A stretch of DNA of 64,000 nt, taken from NCBI RefSeq assembly GCF_001006005.1, contig NZ_CP011254.1, forward strand, positions 5,084,001-5,148,000. Direction: 5' to 3'. The translations under genes and the position numbers were made by a program. Below are positions 51,016-59,400 of the stretch, in pieces; within the stretch, counting starts at the first letter, position 1; each line of letters opens with the position of its first letter. The notes beneath the pieces were generated by a model that saw only the letters and a program-made list of their open reading frames with translations, had not been told where the DNA came from and made no database searches. The stretch comes from Serratia fonticola. Lineage in GTDB: Bacteria; Pseudomonadota; Gammaproteobacteria; Enterobacterales; Enterobacteriaceae.

Positions 51016-52656
51016 ATGCTAAAAATGTTTTTTGTCACCGCTCGTGACCGCGCCAGGCTGCAAGAAATCTCTTCCGTACTAATCCGTTACGGTTTGCAGG
51101 ATGTCATCAGGCTGCTAGGGTTAGGCAAGATGCTTGGCGGCCTGAGAAGCGGCGGCGTGGAGGTCGATAATCAGACATTGCCAGAACGTCTGCGCGCGGC
51201 CCTGGAAGCTTTAGGGCCAACCTTCGTTAAATTCGGCCAGATCCTGGCCACCCGCACCGACCTGCTGGAACAGCGCTGGACAGACGAGCTGGAGCGCCTG
51301 CATAGCCAGGCGACAACCCTACCCTGGGATAAGCTGGCCGCGCAGATCACCGCCGATCTGGGCGGTGATCCTCAGCAGGTATTTGCCCAATTCGATCCCA
51401 TCCCGCTAGCCGCCGCCTCTATGGCGCAAATCTACCGCGCCCGCCTGCACAGTGGCGAGTCGGTGGTGGTGAAAGTGTTGCGTCCAGGGTTAGCCAAAAC
51501 CATTCATGCCGATCTGCGCCTATTGGCCTATCTGGCAGAAACCGTGGAGCAACAAAGCCCGGCACTGGCGCGTTATCGCCCGCACCAGATGGTGCAAACG
51601 CTGGCCACCGCGCTCAATCACGAGCTGGATCTGACGCATGAAGGTAATAATTGCGATCGGGTTGCGGAACACTTTGCCAAACAGCCCGAAGTGGTGATCC
51701 CGAAAATTTATTGGCAGCACTCGTCAAAACGCCTGCTGGTACAACAATATCTGCCCGGCATCGCCCCCGAAAATCCGCAGCAATTAGCCGCCGCCGGGTT
51801 CGATGGCCCGTTGCTGGCACAGCGTGGCGCGCAGGCATTTATGACCATGGTGCTGGAACATCGGCTTTATCACGCCGATCCTCATCCCGGTAACGTAATG
51901 GCCCTGGGCGACAACCACGTAGGGTTTATCGATTTTGGCATGGTTGGCCAGCTGTCGGAACGGCGGCGTAACCAACTTCTGCTGTTGCTGCAGGCCATTG
52001 CGGAGCGCCAGAGCGACGGCATCGTCAATACGCTGATCGCCTGGTCTGACAGCCAGGAACTGGATCTGACCGATCTGGAACAGGCTGCGCAAAACTTTCT
52101 CGATAAGCAAGCCTCAAGCACCCTGACGCTGGGCAAGGCACTTACCGACCTGTTGGTGATGGCCCGTGAGCATCAGCTACCGTTACCTCCCGATCTGGTG
52201 CTGTTATTCAAGGCGCTGATCACCGCGGATGGCGTTTTACACCGCTTGGATCCCGCCTTTGATATCGTAGCCACCCTTAAACCGATGTTGCGCCAGGTGA
52301 TGCTCCAGCGCTATACACCCGAAGCGCTGCGCCGTCGTGCTCTATTGCTGGGTGGCGAAGCGCTGGATGCCGGAGAGGAACTGCCACAGGCCATTCGTTT
52401 GCTGATGCGCCGTTTAAAGCAGGGCAAGATCGACGCCGAAATCAACGTCAAGAACCTCGGCCAGCTCAGCAAAGCTTTGGAACGTGCGGCGGTCACGCTG
52501 GCCATTGCGATCGTCACGGCGGCATTCGCACTGGGGCTGGCTCCTTATCTGATGCGTTCCACCAGCCAGCTGTGGGGCATTCCTCTGTTCCCCGCGCTTG
52601 GCGGGTTAACCTGTCTGGGAGGCGTGGTGCTGTTGGTATGGCGGCTGCGGCGATAG
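51016..52656 (+). CDS. UbiB/ABC1-family atypical kinase-like protein
   Basis: A 546-aa UbiB-like protein. Seen: the extension motif KFGQ (72-75) in GPTFVKFGQILATRTDLL, the Ala-rich loop AAAS (132-135), the ATP lysine in VVVKVLRPG (Lys153), DPHPGN (288-293), DFG (306-308), and two C-terminal membrane helices (about 496-515 and 522-540). UbiB supports ubiquinone synthesis. The true ubiB normally sits in ubiE-ubiJ-ubiB, so this is probably a paralogue. It lies between grxB and yceB, which are neighbours in E. coli. Confidence 0.85.
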   Translation: MLKMFFVTARDRARLQEISSVLIRYGLQDVIRLLGLGKMLGGLRSGGVEVDNQTLPERLRAALEALGPTFVKFGQILATRTDLLEQRWTDELERLHSQATTLPWDKLAAQITADLGGDPQQVFAQFDPIPLAAASMAQIYRARLHSGESVVVKVLRPGLAKTIHADLRLLAYLAETVEQQSPALARYRPHQMVQTLATALNHELDLTHEGNNCDRVAEHFAKQPEVVIPKIYWQHSSKRLLVQQYLPGIAPENPQQLAAAGFDGPLLAQRGAQAFMTMVLEHRLYHADPHPGNVMALGDNHVGFIDFGMVGQLSERRRNQLLLLLQAIAERQSDGIVNTLIAWSDSQELDLTDLEQAAQNFLDKQASSTLTLGKALTDLLVMAREHQLPLPPDLVLLFKALITADGVLHRLDPAFDIVATLKPMLRQVMLQRYTPEALRRRALLLGGEALDAGEELPQAIRLLMRRLKQGKIDAEINVKNLGQLSKALERAAVTLAIAIVTAAFALGLAPYLMRSTSQLWGIPLFPALGGLTCLGGVVLLVWRLRR

Positions 52657-52800
52657 GTAATTTCAGCCTTATCCGACTAGGTAAAAACCCCTTTGCGCCG
52701 CGTCATCTGTTATCCTGCGAGCTGAAATTTTTCTTTGCTGGCAGTCACCTTTGGTTTGCAACAGTCAAAGTCTGCCGCATTTTCGTTTTACGAGGTTTGA

Positions 52801-53364
52801 ATGAAGAAGATCCTGATGGGCATGGCTGCCCTGGTCGTTGCCGGTACGCTTGTCGGCTGTAACCAGCTTACCCAATACAGCGTCAGCGAGCAGGAAGTGA
52901 ATAATTACCTGCAAAAACACAACGACTACCAAAAGCAGATCGGCGTACCGGGGTTGGTTGATGCCAATATCGTGTTAACCCAGTTGCAGAGCCAGATTGG
53001 CCGCACTGAACCTAACAAGGTGACATTGTCTGGTAATGCCAAGGTCAATATTACTTCGATCCTCGGGCCACAGGCCGCCGATTTGCAGCTAACGTTGAAG
53101 GCGCAACCGGTCTACGACCGCGAAAAGGGTGCGATCTTCCTCAAAGACATGGAATTGGTCGATTACCAGGTGCAGCCGGAGAAGATGGATACGGTGATGA
53201 AGGCTCTGTCGCCTTACCTGAATCAGTCGTTGAAATCGTATTTCGATCAGAAACCGGTGTATGTTCTCAATGCGGATAAGAGCAAAACGGAAGCCATGGC
53301 ACTCAAACTGGCTAAAGGGTTGGAAGTGAAGCCCGGTCAGTTGGTGATCCCGTTCACCGATTAA
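52801..53364 (+). CDS. yceB: DUF1439 lipoprotein YceB
   Basis: A 187-aa lipoprotein with lipobox LVGC (Cys20) and the DUF1439 domain (SVSEQEVNNYLQKHNDYQKQIGVPGLVDANIVLTQL). Close to E. coli YceB; probably anchored in the outer membrane. Function unknown. It follows the UbiB-like gene by 144 nt. Confidence 0.92.
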   Translation: MKKILMGMAALVVAGTLVGCNQLTQYSVSEQEVNNYLQKHNDYQKQIGVPGLVDANIVLTQLQSQIGRTEPNKVTLSGNAKVNITSILGPQAADLQLTLKAQPVYDREKGAIFLKDMELVDYQVQPEKMDTVMKALSPYLNQSLKSYFDQKPVYVLNADKSKTEAMALKLAKGLEVKPGQLVIPFTD

Positions 53365-53371
53365 TTCTTTT

Positions 53372-53393
53372 GGGCGCAGTGCTTGCTGCGCCC
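53372..53393. terminator. Hairpin between convergent yceB and ycdY
   Basis: GGGCGCAG (53372-53379) pairs with CTGCGCCC (53386-53393) across a 6-nt loop. No U-run on either strand, so terminator function is only likely from position. Confidence 0.45.
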
Positions 53394-53401
53394 TCGTTCA
53401 T

Positions 53402-53980
53402 TTACTCTTGTTCGTCCTTCCCTTCTTCATCCTGTTCATACTCTGCTAGCTCATCACACATAGCTGCGATGGCATGGCGAGCGATCTCTGACAAAGTACG
53501 GTAAAAACCGCTGGTGGCGTGTGCTTCAACCTTACCCAGGAAGCGGCCACACCAAGGCAGCAAGAACTCGTTAAACAGCGTGATTTGCGCCTGGACTTCA
53601 TCTTCCTGCGACTGATCTTCCAGCCAGGAGGCGGCCAACAACAGCGAACCGAAATGATCGGCTGGCGCTTCACCTAATGGCATCCCACGCTGCTGGAGAA
53701 ATACCCGCACGTCCGCTTCGCTGGCACCTTCAACGTAGGACGAACGCAGTGGTGAGACGCTGCACTCACTGCCGACAAACAGAGCGTTAAAATCGGCGGC
53801 CAACTGCGGATCGGTACAATGCTGTTGCAAACGAGTCAGCAGTTCGTCCTGCTCAAGCGGCCAGTGCTGTTGCAGTTTGCCCTCTTTGATCAAGGTAAAC
53901 AGCGGCTCCAACAACGGATCCTGCGGCTGGCGGTAAAACAGCGTGCCTAACACCCGGCAGACAACGGAAAACTCATTCAT
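53402..53980 (-). CDS. ycdY: TorD/DmsD-family chaperone YcdY
   Basis: A 192-aa all-helical protein of the NarJ/TorD/DmsD chaperone family. In E. coli, YcdY is reported to help activate the phosphatase YcdX by zinc insertion. Seen: MNEFSVVCRVLGTLFYRQPQDPLL, DFNALFVGSECSVSPLRSSYVEG and LLPWCGRFLGKVEAHATSGFY. The C-terminus is strongly acidic. It follows ycdX by 38 nt. Confidence 0.92.
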   Translation of the reverse strand: MNEFSVVCRVLGTLFYRQPQDPLLEPLFTLIKEGKLQQHWPLEQDELLTRLQQHCTDPQLAADFNALFVGSECSVSPLRSSYVEGASEADVRVFLQQRGMPLGEAPADHFGSLLLAASWLEDQSQEDEVQAQITLFNEFLLPWCGRFLGKVEAHATSGFYRTLSEIARHAIAAMCDELAEYEQDEEGKDEQE

Positions 53981-54018
53981 GATAACACCCTATAAAACTA
54001 AAATTTGCCGTGACGATG

Positions 54019-54756
54019 TCACAGATCGGCTAATTCCGCAATTGCCGGTCTGCCACGCTGCTCAAGAAAGTTCAGGATCCGGCGCGGTGACACGTTTAAA
54101 ACGCGCTCCTGCGGGAAATCCACTTCCTCAAGGATACGCTCGCAGTGTTCAAAACCACCGAGAGCAAAAGCCACATGCGAGTCAGAGCCTAATGCCAGCC
54201 AGCCGCCAGCGTCACGCACTGCGGCAGCTATCGCACGGCAATTTGATTCACTGCCCTTGCGGGAATGAATAAACGAAGAGTTATTCAGCTCCAACGCTAC
54301 TTGATATTTGGCTGCCGCTGCGGCTATCGCCGGGATATCGACCGGATATTTTGGGTTGCCCGGATGGCTGATGATATGGACATCGCCCTGCGCCATGGCG
54401 GCAATCATCGCCTCGGTGTTGGCGGCCCGATCCTGCGGAGCAAATACCGGCTCATGGAACCCGGCAATAATCAGATCGATTTCGTTGAGCATGGGTCCGG
54501 TGCAGTCGATATCGCCGGCCAGGTTTTTGATATTGGCCTCAATGCCACGCAGAATGCCAATGCCATCCACCAGGCGTGGCCACACACGCATGTTCATAAA
54601 GTGCCAGTAGTGTGGCGCATCGGCCATATCCGGCCCGTGGTCGGTGATGGCGAACAGTTTGATGCCTTTGTGTTTCGCTTCGGCGATATAGTCGTGCAGG
54701 GTGCTATAGGCATGGGTACTGGCTACGGTATGCATATGTAAATCAACGGGGTACAT
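54019..54756 (-). CDS. ycdX: PHP-domain phosphatase YcdX
   Basis: A 245-aa zinc-dependent phosphatase of the PHP superfamily, with roles in swarming reported in E. coli. Seen: the metal motif [38 protein letters not shown] and [10 protein letters not shown]. Part of the ghrA-ycdX-ycdY run in E. coli order. Confidence 0.94.
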   Translation of the reverse strand: MYPVDLHMHTVASTHAYSTLHDYIAEAKHKGIKLFAITDHGPDMADAPHYWHFMNMRVWPRLVDGIGILRGIEANIKNLAGDIDCTGPMLNEIDLIIAGFHEPVFAPQDRAANTEAMIAAMAQGDVHIISHPGNPKYPVDIPAIAAAAAKYQVALELNNSSFIHSRKGSESNCRAIAAAVRDAGGWLALGSDSHVAFALGGFEHCERILEEVDFPQERVLNVSPRRILNFLEQRGRPAIAELADL

Positions 54757-54861
54757 TCTTTCTCCTTCTTAGGCGCTCGCCAGGGTCAGCGGATGGCGGC
54801 CGATCCTTGTTCATGATAGCAGTTAACGCCGCTAGCGACATGTTAACGGATTGGGAAAGCA

Positions 54862-55803
54862 TCAATAGCCACGCTGAATATCAACCAGTCCAGCAGGCTG
54901 TTCACCCGCCTCAAGCCGCAGGAGGTTGGCACTAACCTGATCCATCGCCTGTTCCGGCAGAGTAACAGCAGCAATATGCGGGGTAATCGTGACACGGGGA
55001 TGACGCCAGAAGGCATGAGCGGACGGCAAAGGTTCGTTGACGAAGACGTCAAGCATGGCGGCCGCCAGTTGCCCTTGTGCCAACATCGCCAGCAGATCGT
55101 CTTCCACCAGATGAGCACCGCGTGCAATGTTGATCAGGTAAGCGCCTGGCACCAAACGGCTAAACAGCTGGCGATTAAGGATACCCGCAGTTTCAGGCGT
55201 ATTGGGCAACAGGTTGATCAGCAACCGCGTGCCATCAAGAAACGCCGCTAACTGAGGTTGCCCGGCAAAACTCTGTACGTGCTCAATCTGCTTGGGGCTG
55301 CGGCTCCAGCAGCGGACGTTAAAACCGAACGCCACCAGCTTTTGCGCCACACTTTTCCCCAATACCCCGGCGCCCAGAATGCCGATGGTGAAATCACTTT
55401 GCTGATGAGGCTCAAGCGGCAACCAGTTCTGCTGCTGTTGCTGCAACTGATACTCATCAAAACGACGAAAATAGCGCAATACGCCAGCCAACGCGTATTC
55501 ATCCATCTGCTGCGCCATGCCGGTATCCTCCAGCCGGATTAGCGGTACTCCCGCAGGTAGGACACCGGGATGCTGACGTTCCTGCTCAAGGATGGCGTCT
55601 ACGCCAGCTCCCAGAGCAAAGATCCCTTTCAGATCGCGGCGGTTGGTCAGCATCTCATAAGGTGGCCGCCATACCAGCGCGTAGTCCGCCGGACGATTAT
55701 CCCCCGGTTGCCATGCCCGGATATTCGCCTGTGGTAAGCGCTTCGCCATTCCTGCCAGCCAATCTTGCGCATCAAAAAACGGGTGATAGAAAATAATATT
55801 CAC
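54862..55803 (-). CDS. ghrA: Glyoxylate/hydroxypyruvate reductase A
   Basis: A 313-aa D-2-hydroxyacid dehydrogenase that reduces glyoxylate and hydroxypyruvate with NADPH. Seen: the Rossmann motif TIGILGAGVLGKSVAQKL, LINIARGAHLVEDDL with the catalytic Arg region, and the catalytic His in VTITPHIAAVT. Length fits E. coli GhrA (312 aa). It lies beside tRNA-Ser, as in E. coli. Confidence 0.95.
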   Translation of the reverse strand: MNIIFYHPFFDAQDWLAGMAKRLPQANIRAWQPGDNRPADYALVWRPPYEMLTNRRDLKGIFALGAGVDAILEQERQHPGVLPAGVPLIRLEDTGMAQQMDEYALAGVLRYFRRFDEYQLQQQQQNWLPLEPHQQSDFTIGILGAGVLGKSVAQKLVAFGFNVRCWSRSPKQIEHVQSFAGQPQLAAFLDGTRLLINLLPNTPETAGILNRQLFSRLVPGAYLINIARGAHLVEDDLLAMLAQGQLAAAMLDVFVNEPLPSAHAFWRHPRVTITPHIAAVTLPEQAMDQVSANLLRLEAGEQPAGLVDIQRGY

Positions 55804-55896
55804 TGCCGGTTCCCTTCTTGGGTGGATTTTTAGCTATCCTTTCGCGCTTTGCCGCACTATGCAAGAATAAACTGGCAGAGAGAAGGAGGAATTATC

Positions 55897-56022
55897 GTGC
55901 GACAAATCAGCAGATTGCTGGAAGTTTGGCTAAACGCACACGGTTATGGCACAAGGCTATTGACGCTGGGATCAGATTCTCCTACATTAGCGCCCGTCGA
56001 CAGCGTAAACCGTTGCCGATGA
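55897..56022 (+). CDS. Hypothetical 41-aa ORF before tRNA-Ser
   Basis: A short frame starting GTG CGA CAA ATC after an excellent ribosome site AAGGAGG (7 nt upstream) and ending NRCR-stop, seven nt before the tRNA. No membrane segment or known family. The strong Shine-Dalgarno is the only positive sign. It may be a leader gene co-transcribed with the tRNA or a chance frame. Confidence 0.35.
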   Translation: MRQISRLLEVWLNAHGYGTRLLTLGSDSPTLAPVDSVNRCR

Positions 56023-56028
56023 CAAAAC

Positions 56029-56118
56029 GGTGAGGTGTCTGAGTGGCTGAAGGAGCACGCCTGGAAAGTGTGTATACGCGTAAGTGTATCGAGGGTTCGA
56101 ACCCCTCCCTCACCGCCA
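56029..56118 (+). tRNA. tRNA-Ser (anticodon GGA)
   Basis: A 90-nt class II tRNA with encoded CCA. Acceptor GGTGAGG pairs with CCTCACC. The anticodon GGA is at 56063-56065, followed by a long variable arm and the T-loop GGTTCGAACC. It follows E. coli serX/serW closely, apart from a variable arm two nt longer. Same locus as serX next to ghrA. Confidence 0.95.
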
Positions 56119-56130
56119 TATTTAAAGAAG

Positions 56131-56160
56131 AAGTCTGAGCTAACGTTCAGACTTTTTTTT
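56131..56160 (+). terminator. Terminator after tRNA-Ser
   Basis: AAGTCTGA (56131-56138) pairs with TCAGACTT (56147-56154), followed by a T-run. A counterpart (AAGCCTGAA...TTCAGGCTTTTTT) occurs at about 56309-56335 in the second repeat. Confidence 0.85.
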
Positions 56161-56172
56161 GCATATCCCCCA

Positions 56173-56275
56173 ATCTGGGAGGGGTGAGAATCCTCGACAG
56201 GGTTCGACAAAATGGCTCGCAGCGCAGAGACATTTTGGACGGCCGACCGGCCGCCCGCAGGGTGAGCTTGCGAAT
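56173..56275 (+). ncRNA. RtT-like RNA element, copy 1
   Basis: The block starts TCTGGGAGGGGTGAGAATCC and includes CTCGACAGGGTTCGAC and the palindrome GGCCGACCGGCC. By position downstream of a tRNA, repeat length and tRNA-end duplication it resembles RtT RNA of E. coli tyrT. Family membership needs a covariance-model search. Confidence 0.5.
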
Positions 56276-56350
56276 CAAGCCCTCCCTCACCGCCATCTTA
56301 AATGAGAAAGCCTGAATTCACATTCAGGCTTTTTTATTGCATGTACCACA

Positions 56351-56452
56351 CTCTGGGAGGGGTGAGAATCCTCGACAGGGTTCGACAAAATGGCTCGCAT
56401 CGCAGAGACATTTTGGACGGCCGACCGGCCGCCCGCAGGGTGAGCTTGCGAA
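56351..56452 (+). ncRNA. RtT-like RNA element, copy 2
   Basis: Nearly identical to copy 1 over 100 nt (one clear difference, GCATCGCAG for GCAGCGCAG). It ends at GCGAAT, where the similarity stops and the variable segment begins. Confidence 0.5.
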
Positions 56453-56474
56453 TAGGATCCATCGTCGGCTATAA

Positions 56475-56490
56475 GCGAAAAGCGGACGTT
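56475..56490 (+). repeat. Inverted repeat flanking the STAND gene, left
   Basis: GCGAAAAGCGGACGTT lies 3 nt outside the 3' end of the STAND gene and matches the reverse complement of 60453-60468 at 14 of 16 positions. Confidence 0.45.
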
Positions 56491-56493
56491 TCG

Positions 56494-59400
56494 CTACTCA
56501 AACCGCTGTTCCCCTTCACGTTCTTTCCGCTGTTCCCGAATCCTTTGACGTTCAATCAAAAGCATCGATTTCCCATGAATCTCTTTCGCAGCGTTTGCAA
56601 TGTCGTCCCGATCGTGTTCAATGAGTTCACCAATAGCGTCAGTCCGGCACTGTAATATATTCGCAAGACTCCCACTCCAACTTGATGGGTTCGTTAATTC
56701 AGCAAAAGACTCAAGAACTACTGAAGGTTCAGGTGCAGCTTCCAAGAATTTGATAGCGTTCTCGCACAAAGTAACGCTGCTTGTGTCACTACTACTTGAC
56801 CAGAGTTCTAACCCTTGTGGCACATATGCCCATACCTTGGGATCGTCACTCCTGGAGCACCAGTCAATCAAGGTTTCGATGGCAACACATGAAAGCAGCG
56901 GAGTATCCGAAATGCCGCTACGCATGAAGAACAGCCGCATGCATCGTTGATCTTCAGAATCCGCAAAGAGACGGGAGAGAAACGCTTCAGGTATGAGTGA
57001 CACCGTTGTCTGAATGGTTTTACGGTAACCATTCATGTAACCATAGTGTTTATCAATCGCTGAGAAGATTGCATCCAGCCAGTGTTCTTTTCTCCCTTCA
57101 TAGCTGCCAAATTGCAATGCTGCCGCTACGACAGATTCCATAAAGTCATCAAAGAGACCGCCCCGATCGTCAGCATCTTTCTGTAAAGCCTGAATGGCTG
57201 CCCTGAGACCGATTTGAAGGAGTTCCGGATCAGGCATGTCCTCTGTCGCTTTTTTGCCATGTAGCCTCATCCCTAGCCCATTCAGAATCACCTCAGCGCC
57301 ATTTTCTTTGGCTAACAGTTGTTCGGCCAGTTCGAGCACTCGAGGTACTGGGAGATGCAGGCATTTTTTTTGCCAAAAAATGGCGTCAAACATAACTGGA
57401 CGAGTATCAAGTTTATCCAGAAGCGACATGCATCGATTGAGGTCCGTTTCTGTAAAATCTCGATGGGGATGCAAATTAACCAGAACTCGACAGAGTGAAG
57501 GATGCACAGCGCAGTGATCCAGAAATTCATGGGCTAGCGCTTCATTAATACGATCCACGCCTTCGATAAAGCCTAGAAATACCGAAAAATCTTTATTTTC
57601 AGTAGAGTCCTGTTCCAGTTCTTTTATAAGCAATTGCCAAACTTCACGAGGACTCGCGGTTCCCTGAGCAAGCCCCTGTCCGAATACGCTCCGGTAAGGC
57701 ATCCACTCAGAAGAGAACAGATTGGGTCTCAGGTCAGAAAGACAAAGTGTTGAAGCGGCAAACTCACGCCCCAGTTGCTCTGCTCTGGCCATCAGTCGCT
57801 CTTCTGCTTCAGCGTATCGGTCCTGGTCATTTCGGTTAAAGTCGTCATCAAGCACCCAGTTGTGGTGGCCTTTGCTCAGGACATAAAACCGGATACCGGA
57901 AAGCAAATCATTCGGTCTGAGCTTCCTTTCCAGAGCATCAAGAGTTTTAAGCAGCACGGGCGATATCTGAGGATCCTTCCGCACAAAGTACAGTTTTGTC
58001 CGAATCGCCTTCCAGCCCTCCCCCCAGGGAAGACAGGCATGCAATGTACGTGCGGCATCAATGAGGACGGAGCCCATCCTCTTGTCACTCCACAGGTCAC
58101 TGAGTGCATTTGCCAGAACTGTCCGCGCACCGTTGGCAAGATGCATATCATCGGCGTTCCCGACGCGAACGGTAATTGCGATGAACGCATGTCGCCACGC
58201 CATCAACGCGTCATAGTCTGGCTCTGCCCCGTAATCCCTCGGGCGGGCACCAAACTCATATATACCCGAACTTGTCCACGTAGAACCGCTAAGTCCGGCA
58301 GAAAGCATTTTCAGCCCCAGCGTGCGACGCTGTAATAAACCTGAAGTAAGACAAGCCTCCAGAAGCGCAATCCGCTGCTCCAGAGAAGCGTGTGTACCTG
58401 ACAGATAGGGCTGACAGAACAATGTGAGTCTGTCCCGTGTATTCTCCTGACGATACTTATCCGTTTCATGATCCGCTATTTGCAGCAGAAGGCTGGCGCA
58501 ACGGTCAAAGTATGAAGGTTCCCAGGCCAGTGCCTGCAAAAGGTTGAGGATGGTACTCCAGCGTGGGTCGTAATGTCTTTCCCGGCCTTTAAAGTCTGCG
58601 GCCCTGAGGACCTCGTCAATCCGGTTAAGTAGAACGTCAGGCACCACCGGCGCAATGAATTCCAGCATACGAACCGGAAAGTCCTCTAACGCCAGCAGGT
58701 TACCCAGTATGGCTTCCGGCTGAAGCCATGTAGCAGCTATCTCCTTTGCCACCGGATGATCGTGTAAAAGGCCCAGCCGGTGAGCAAACGACATAAGAAG
58801 GCGATCCCGTCCTGGCGCTTCAAAGGTGGACCTCAGAAACGCAACCGGGAAGCTATCCAGAGCGGAGGCGGCCAGTTTGTTCGCGATAGCATGGGGTAAG
58901 ATGGCTCGCCAGTGCGATCTGGCCTGAAGCATGTGGCGATCGGTCAGCTTCTTGAGCGTACGGTACAACTGGTTATGTGAATAGCCCGCGAGCGTGCCAA
59001 GGATCTCCAATTCACTGTCGCCGGTTTCAGAAAAGTCACTCGAAAACGAGTACACCAGCGAAAGTATCTCGGCCTGCTCCCGTAATCCTTCGTCTCGTTC
59101 ATGACGTTGTTCAAAAAGTCTGTCGAAGAGTTGTGCATCGGACAGAACGGCCAACGACTCCCCCTCATCCACTCTCTCAGCGATAGCCAGCGAGACTCTG
59201 GCATTTCCGTCAGCGAATTCAGCGATCCGCCGGGCGTTCAACTGTCCAATACTGGGGAAACGGCGCAACAGAAGTTTTTCTGCGACTTCCGGTCCTACCG
59301 CCTCGATGTGGATCACCTCCGTGGTCTGAGGTTTGTCCTCCCGAATATCATACTCAACGGTGATAAGTTTTATCCTGCTCCCCTGAGAGGTAACTCTCGC

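Larger units (their letters stand above)
56103..56454 (+). repeat. Two tandem ~177-bp repeats carrying the tRNA 3' end
   Basis: The last 16 nt of the tRNA plus one base (CCCTCCCTCACCGCCAT) recur at 56280-56296, 177 bp on. Each copy is followed by its own terminator and then by a nearly identical ~100-bp block (56175 on and 56353 on). The design matches the rtT repeats of E. coli tyrT, which are 178 bp and include the tRNA 3' end. Confidence 0.8.
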
